This document shows, piece after piece, positions 59,201 through 64,000 of a DNA stretch of 64,000 nt; position 1 is the stretch's first letter; the number at the start of each line of letters is the position of its first letter. The notes beneath the pieces were generated by a model. The model saw only the letters and a program-made list of their open reading frames with translations. It searched no databases and was not told where the DNA came from. This stretch comes from Dryococelus australis (lineage: Eukaryota > Arthropoda > Insecta > Phasmatodea > Phasmatidae), in contig CM057009.1 of assembly GCA_029891345.1 (NCBI GenBank), forward strand, positions 307,994,666 to 308,058,665, written 5' to 3'. Made by a program: the position numbers and the translations under genes.

Positions 59201-60028
59201 ATATGGCGGATGGGTGATGCCTACCACGATGGTGGCCTCCAATAACGTATAAACAAATGACAAAGGAAAAAATCCAGAGAGCGTAATGCGTATAGGTGAG
59301 GGGAGTGGACGCGAGGGAGTCAGTCGCCTGCTGGGGATGGAATGAATGTGGCTTATTGCGGTACTCGGAAATGTAAGTTTTTAATTGAATTTTAAAAGGG
59401 AAAATATTTCGGGAAAAGGAGAAAATGGCCGCCGGGGTTAAAGTCTTATTAATTAAGTAGTTTTTAAATTTAAATAAAACAATAATTTTTAACGGTTATT
59501 TAAAATGATCTTTAAATTAAATTCTTTAATAACAATTTTTTATAAATTTTTTCATTGATTTTTAATTTGTTTTATTATTTTTTTATTTTTCGGGTTTTTG
59601 GGTTTTCAAGGTCAGAGGTCAAATTTCACGGTCAAATGTCATAGATACTGATCCCTGTCTCCTGATCACATGGGTCTGACCCTGGATCGCTGATCCCTGT
59701 CAGTATTTCTGGAATAATGGGTAATTTCTGAGGAATTATTTGAAATATTTTTTAATTAATTTTTTTATAATTTTAACAATGCATTTTTTGGAATTTTTTT
59801 AGAATATTTTAGAATATTTTGGAATTTTTTTAAAGATTTCTTAGTGTTTTTGACGTCCAAATTCCTCGGGGTCAAGGTTAAGTTTAAGGTCAATGGCCCA
59901 CACGCGTCAGGGGTAAAAGTTCAATGACATCCAAAATGGCGGTCGGGTGTCGTAACATAATGGAGGCTCCCCCGAAACCTAATCCTATCCCTATTTCCTT
60001 GTGACCAATTGCCCATTTTCCTACTACT

Positions 60029-63000
60029 CTTTATATTAATTTTGTGAGTTCTTTTGATTTTTTTCTTAGAATTAGACATGTTTTACGTTCGACAAGTAGT
60101 GAGATAAAAGTATTTCCAGTATTACCATCGCCTAACAAAAATTGAAGTAAATGTACAACTGCCCCAGCGTTAGTCTTCAGTTCTAAGTGAGAAATCTCTG
60201 ATGCTACAGGACTAGTTTGGACTAATTTACAGCAGAATTGACATGCGTGTTTCGCTTAGAGCTGTTTAGAACATTCACAACGAGAACATTTCATAACCGA
60301 TTTTGAAGTTTAATATTATATAAATTCTTTCAAATCTGACTTAACGAGATGGATATGATGACCCTGAAATAAAATAATTGCCTTTCTAACTCAATTATTT
60401 GAATTTTCAAGAAAATTTTACCTAGCGACAATTATTCTTATAATACTTCGAAAACAAACTGGTTTAATACTACTATCTTACTTAAGGTATTATGTATTGT
60501 TTGCTTTCAACTGGATCTTATTTAGGGAAGTTATGGCAGGAAATATTTGAGTAAATTTTCTAAGTTGAAGTGTGGAGTCAAATATTTATTGCACGTGCAT
60601 ACGTATTAAGAGAAAAGAGGCGTATTCAAATACGTCACTGTGACCAAGTCAGCGAATACCTGCTAGTACTCGTAATGAGTCACCGAACGATAGTGACTTC
60701 GTGTTCATATGTCACCAGACCAAGCGTGTATGGGAAGTCACGGGTTCATAGATGACCATCAACATTATTAGTAGTTATTACCGAACGTTCCTTTATCCCT
60801 ACCCCCCCCCCCCCCTTTTTCCCAAAGAAATATGCCAGTGGCAAAGAAATTTCATGTATCAGGAGAAAAGTTGATTAAAACACTGTACATAAGTGTGTCC
60901 ATTTATCAAAAAAAATTTTGCTTGCAGGCAGATTTTGTTGACCGAACGTAGAATGTTTATGATCACAAGTGTTTACTTTTCATCAACAAGCTCAGTTCTC
61001 TTTTAACCATAATTTAGTTTGTCTACGTAATTTCCTAGCATATCTTTCTCGCAGTGTGCAAATATTCTTAAAATTTATTTGCACAAAGTTTTTTTACACC
61101 AAGAGAAGTAACATTACTGGAAACTATAGACTGAATAGAGAAACAAAAAAACATCACTGTGAAAACACACGAGTCCCGAGCAGTTCCCACTGGACTCACT
61201 AGAACACTGGTCCACTGCGGTATTACTCGCTAAAGACTGTTCGCGATAAAATGAGCACTTTGAAATTAACCTTAGAAAACCTCACTGCCCCTGCCTGCAT
61301 ATATTTTAACGGGCGCACTGAGTGACATGTGCCCAGCAAAGTTGGTGACGATGGCTGGAAAGTAGTTCCAAACCTTAACGTCGAATAAAAAGTGATAGGT
61401 AACCATTTATAATGATTCAATATATATTTATTTCGTTTTCTGATGTTTATAATGCATCGAAGTGTAAATATGAGCATATTTGTGAAATTTTCATTTTCTA
61501 ATAATTTTACAGTTTCACTTGACCAACGCATGAATAAAGTTATGAGGCCCATGGCAACGTTAGTTTTAGATAAGGCGGGAGAATACACAGCGTGGAAAGA
61601 AAAAGATCTTAAGCAGGGCTTTCAAAAAAGCTCATTTTACCGTGAACAGCCTATAAGAGAAATCTTACGCTTCGCCAGCCTTTGCTGTAAACTTCAGTCT
61701 CCTTGGACGATCTCGCTCCTCTCTTTTCCCCGACCCTGCCACGTATTTCCACTGTGGAGCTAATTACCGGCTTTAATTACTTACACGGCTGCAAATAGTC
61801 GCAGTGAAGAAGCGGTGCTGTGATTCAAGTTGCGTAAAGAACGAAATTGACTTCAGACATCCTTGAGTTTAAGCGGAGTCAAGGTTGCGATAAAATAAAC
61901 TGAAAAAGAATTTGCCATTGACCATCCACCGCACATCGCTGGAGAGTTTGCTCGACTATACACTTTCATACCACTCATAAAGTTATACAATTTCACAGGT
62001 AGGCACTCAATGGAATTAGGGTGGTTTCATATTCATACATTTTCTTGGCAAATAAAATGATTTTGAGTAGAACTGTGAGCACCGTTAAATTTTATACGTA
62101 TTTTTCTCTTGAAAATTTAAACTACCGTGATCCTTGCAGGTTTGCCTAAGTGTAGCAGATCTAGTTTTATTTTACTCTATGTTTGTTCGCGATTATGAAC
62201 AATAACATACATGCCTATAAAGGTGTACTGGGCCCGAACGCATGCATGCACACATGGAAATATACAGTTCTACATATATATGTATAGGTACATACGCGGT
62301 TATAAATATTAATGTATATCTACATGTACAGGTGCGACCTTTCCTTGGTGAAATCGAAGAGTTTCAACTAATTAAGCGTAATAAATGAAATACACTAGTA
62401 ATGTTTGATGAGGAGATCCAACTTTCGTAATGTAAAAATATATCTAGAAAAAATTACAAAATGACCTTAAAAAATGTGATGACGGCATCTCACATCTCAG
62501 GAACCAAAGAGCCCAACTTAAGCCAATCAATGTTCATAAGCATTACATTATTCGATAATTTATTATAATCGATCAGCTCTCTCTTTCCGTTTCGTAATTT
62601 TGTGAGATATTGCCACCCGAAAAATTGATTGTCATGTATTTTATTTCAAGGGTCTTTAGACTGACTCGCTCTAAACATGGGTTATAATTACAACTTGTAA
62701 AAAATTATTTATATGGAATTTAATTTTGTTGCGCAGATGTCCAAAATAAAAAAAAAATCGTGGTTTTCACTATTTTAAGTTGACTTCCATGTGTCTGAAA
62801 TAACTGAAGAGCTATTAAAAAAAATTTTAAGGTGGGTAATAATTGCCGTGAGCAGTATTTTCGAGCTTTGCTCCATAATTTTAGGATATGGTACGAAAAA
62901 AAAAAAAAAGATTTTACGCAGCATCTCAGAAACTATTAGACTGTTTTTTTTAATGTGATTACAATAAGTCAATGGATAAAAAATGGCAATACTTGCTTTT

Positions 63001-64000
63001 TAAATAACAAAATAGTTTTAACTTTCAAAATAATAGCCATTTATAGATTTTGGGTTAGTTTAACATATGTATGGGAGAGCAGGGTGAATTAGCCACTCTA
63101 AGTTAAAACTATATTTCAATCGTAGACTGTAAGTAAAACATGAATAGAAAATCACCCTCCATACAAAATGGTAATCGTTAAAACAATTAAAAGTGTTATT
63201 TTATAAGATATCGATAACTAATATATTTTGAAATTTTTTTTTTAAATTTCTTTACCAAATGGCTGCTTTTCCCTGCTAGGTCGGGTAAATTGGCCACTGA
63301 CTAGCCACTTACGTTCTTGGCATTGACGAGTTTCTCTTTTTGATACGTGATCTACAGCAATCAGCTAGGGACGGAATTAAATGCTAGCAAGTCACGAAAA
63401 TCGATACAAACACGCTTCTACAATTGGCGAGCGTTAAAAAAATACAGAGTATTTTGTTACTGCTGTCTGTTAGAAGCGACATTGCTGTTCCTAGCAATAA
63501 TTTTCATATGGAACATTATTACTTCTCTTTTTTGCTAACTGCTATCATTGCACACTCAAGTAGCGAATATTTCAACCCGTTAGTTCAATGGCAACTTTGA
63601 CCTCCTGGACGCCACTAAACAAAATCTAGTCTAGAGTAAAAACTAAGTAATCTACACAAATTTATGACGTATTATTTCAGAGCATAATCCATAATTTTGT
63701 ATTGAGATTCTAATATATAAATTATAAACCTAATGTTTACTGAGATATACTTAATAGTTTCCCTAACTTACCTTACATCAGGCATGAAAAAACCCACAAA
63801 ATCTTTAATGTAACCAATAACTTGTAAGTTTACCAGCTCATCTGCTCTCAGAACACTAGTATCTTCCCTCTTAACTATTTCAAATACTCACCACCAGACT
63901 GCAGCACACTCCAGCAGAGTAACAGTTGATAGTCACTTTACTCGCCCTGGCCACATTACCCTGCTCTTTCCTATACGTAGAGTGTGTTTTTCACTGCCAA
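60029..64000. other. Featureless spacer DNA
   Basis: Four kilobases without a recognisable gene, element end or tandem array. Short homopolymers occur (poly-C near 60,806, poly-A near 62,748 and 62,898). Open frames such as 61,443-61,763 (plus) and 61,223-61,588 (minus) overlap each other and resemble nothing I know. Confidence 0.5.

Larger units (their letters stand above)
54506..60028. mobile_element. 5.5-kb palindromic element with divergent zinc-finger leaders
   Basis: The left end AGTAGTAGGAAAATGGGCA and the reverse complement of the right end (AGTAGTAGGAAAATGGGCA) are identical for 19 bases, followed by homologous GGATTAGGTTTC and CATCTTGGATGTCATTGA blocks. The arms run to about 57,060 and from about 57,700, leaving a 0.64-kb AT-rich centre, so roughly 88% of the element is inverted repeat. 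The flanking hexamers are ctttct and ctttat (five of six match), a likely 6-bp target duplication. Confidence 0.78.

Overview
This window is repeat-dominated nuclear DNA from an animal, most likely an arthropod. I see no intact host gene. The assignment rests on the mobile elements (a Polinton/adintovirus-like element with an adenain-type protease, a pogo-type transposon, a Tc1-like relic), on a TATA plus TCAGT initiator core promoter, on several tRNA-like repeats, and on the absence of any bacterial gene organisation. Species cannot be told from the sequence.

Bases 1-13,023 hold the right-hand part of a decayed Polinton (Maverick/adintovirus-like) element. Leftward genes are a zinc-finger-tipped protein-primed DNA polymerase B running off the left edge, an unknown Polinton-associated gene, the double jelly-roll major capsid protein, the penton-like minor capsid protein, an adenovirus-type cysteine protease (the only uninterrupted gene), and a phospholipase A2/pVI-like protein. 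Rightward genes, from a divergent promoter near 8,340, are a zinc-finger/packaging-ATPase fusion, two small unknown genes and a retrovirus-like integrase. Together they would replicate, integrate, package and mature a virus-like particle, but nearly all are broken.

Four further elements follow whose ends are mostly inverted-repeat DNA: about 13.15-17.06 kb (ends not found), 17,523-21,069, 46,331-51,172 and 54,506-60,028. They share termini related to AGTAGTAxxAAAT, arms rich in ATGGCGG and AAGGTCA motifs, and a small C2HC zinc-finger gene as cargo. In the 17.5-kb element the middle of that gene has been replaced by a captured Polinton packaging-ATPase gene.

The largest object is a 21.65-kb palindromic element at 23,406-45,059. 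It is bounded by a perfect 6-bp duplication (ctcaag), has arms of about 6.7-7 kb, and has a 4.5-kb core holding zinc fingers and only the N-terminal part of a PolB gene. A 3.35-kb pogo-type transposon interrupts its left arm; the right arm still shows the empty site.

Between and after these lie spacer DNA, a TRIM-like direct-repeat unit (51,635-53,511), a Tc1-like relic near 54.1 kb, a perfect 32-bp-arm hairpin at 21.7 kb, a CpG-rich islet at 22.3-22.6 kb, and 4 kb of featureless DNA at the right end. All comparisons were made by eye; no identity values were computed.
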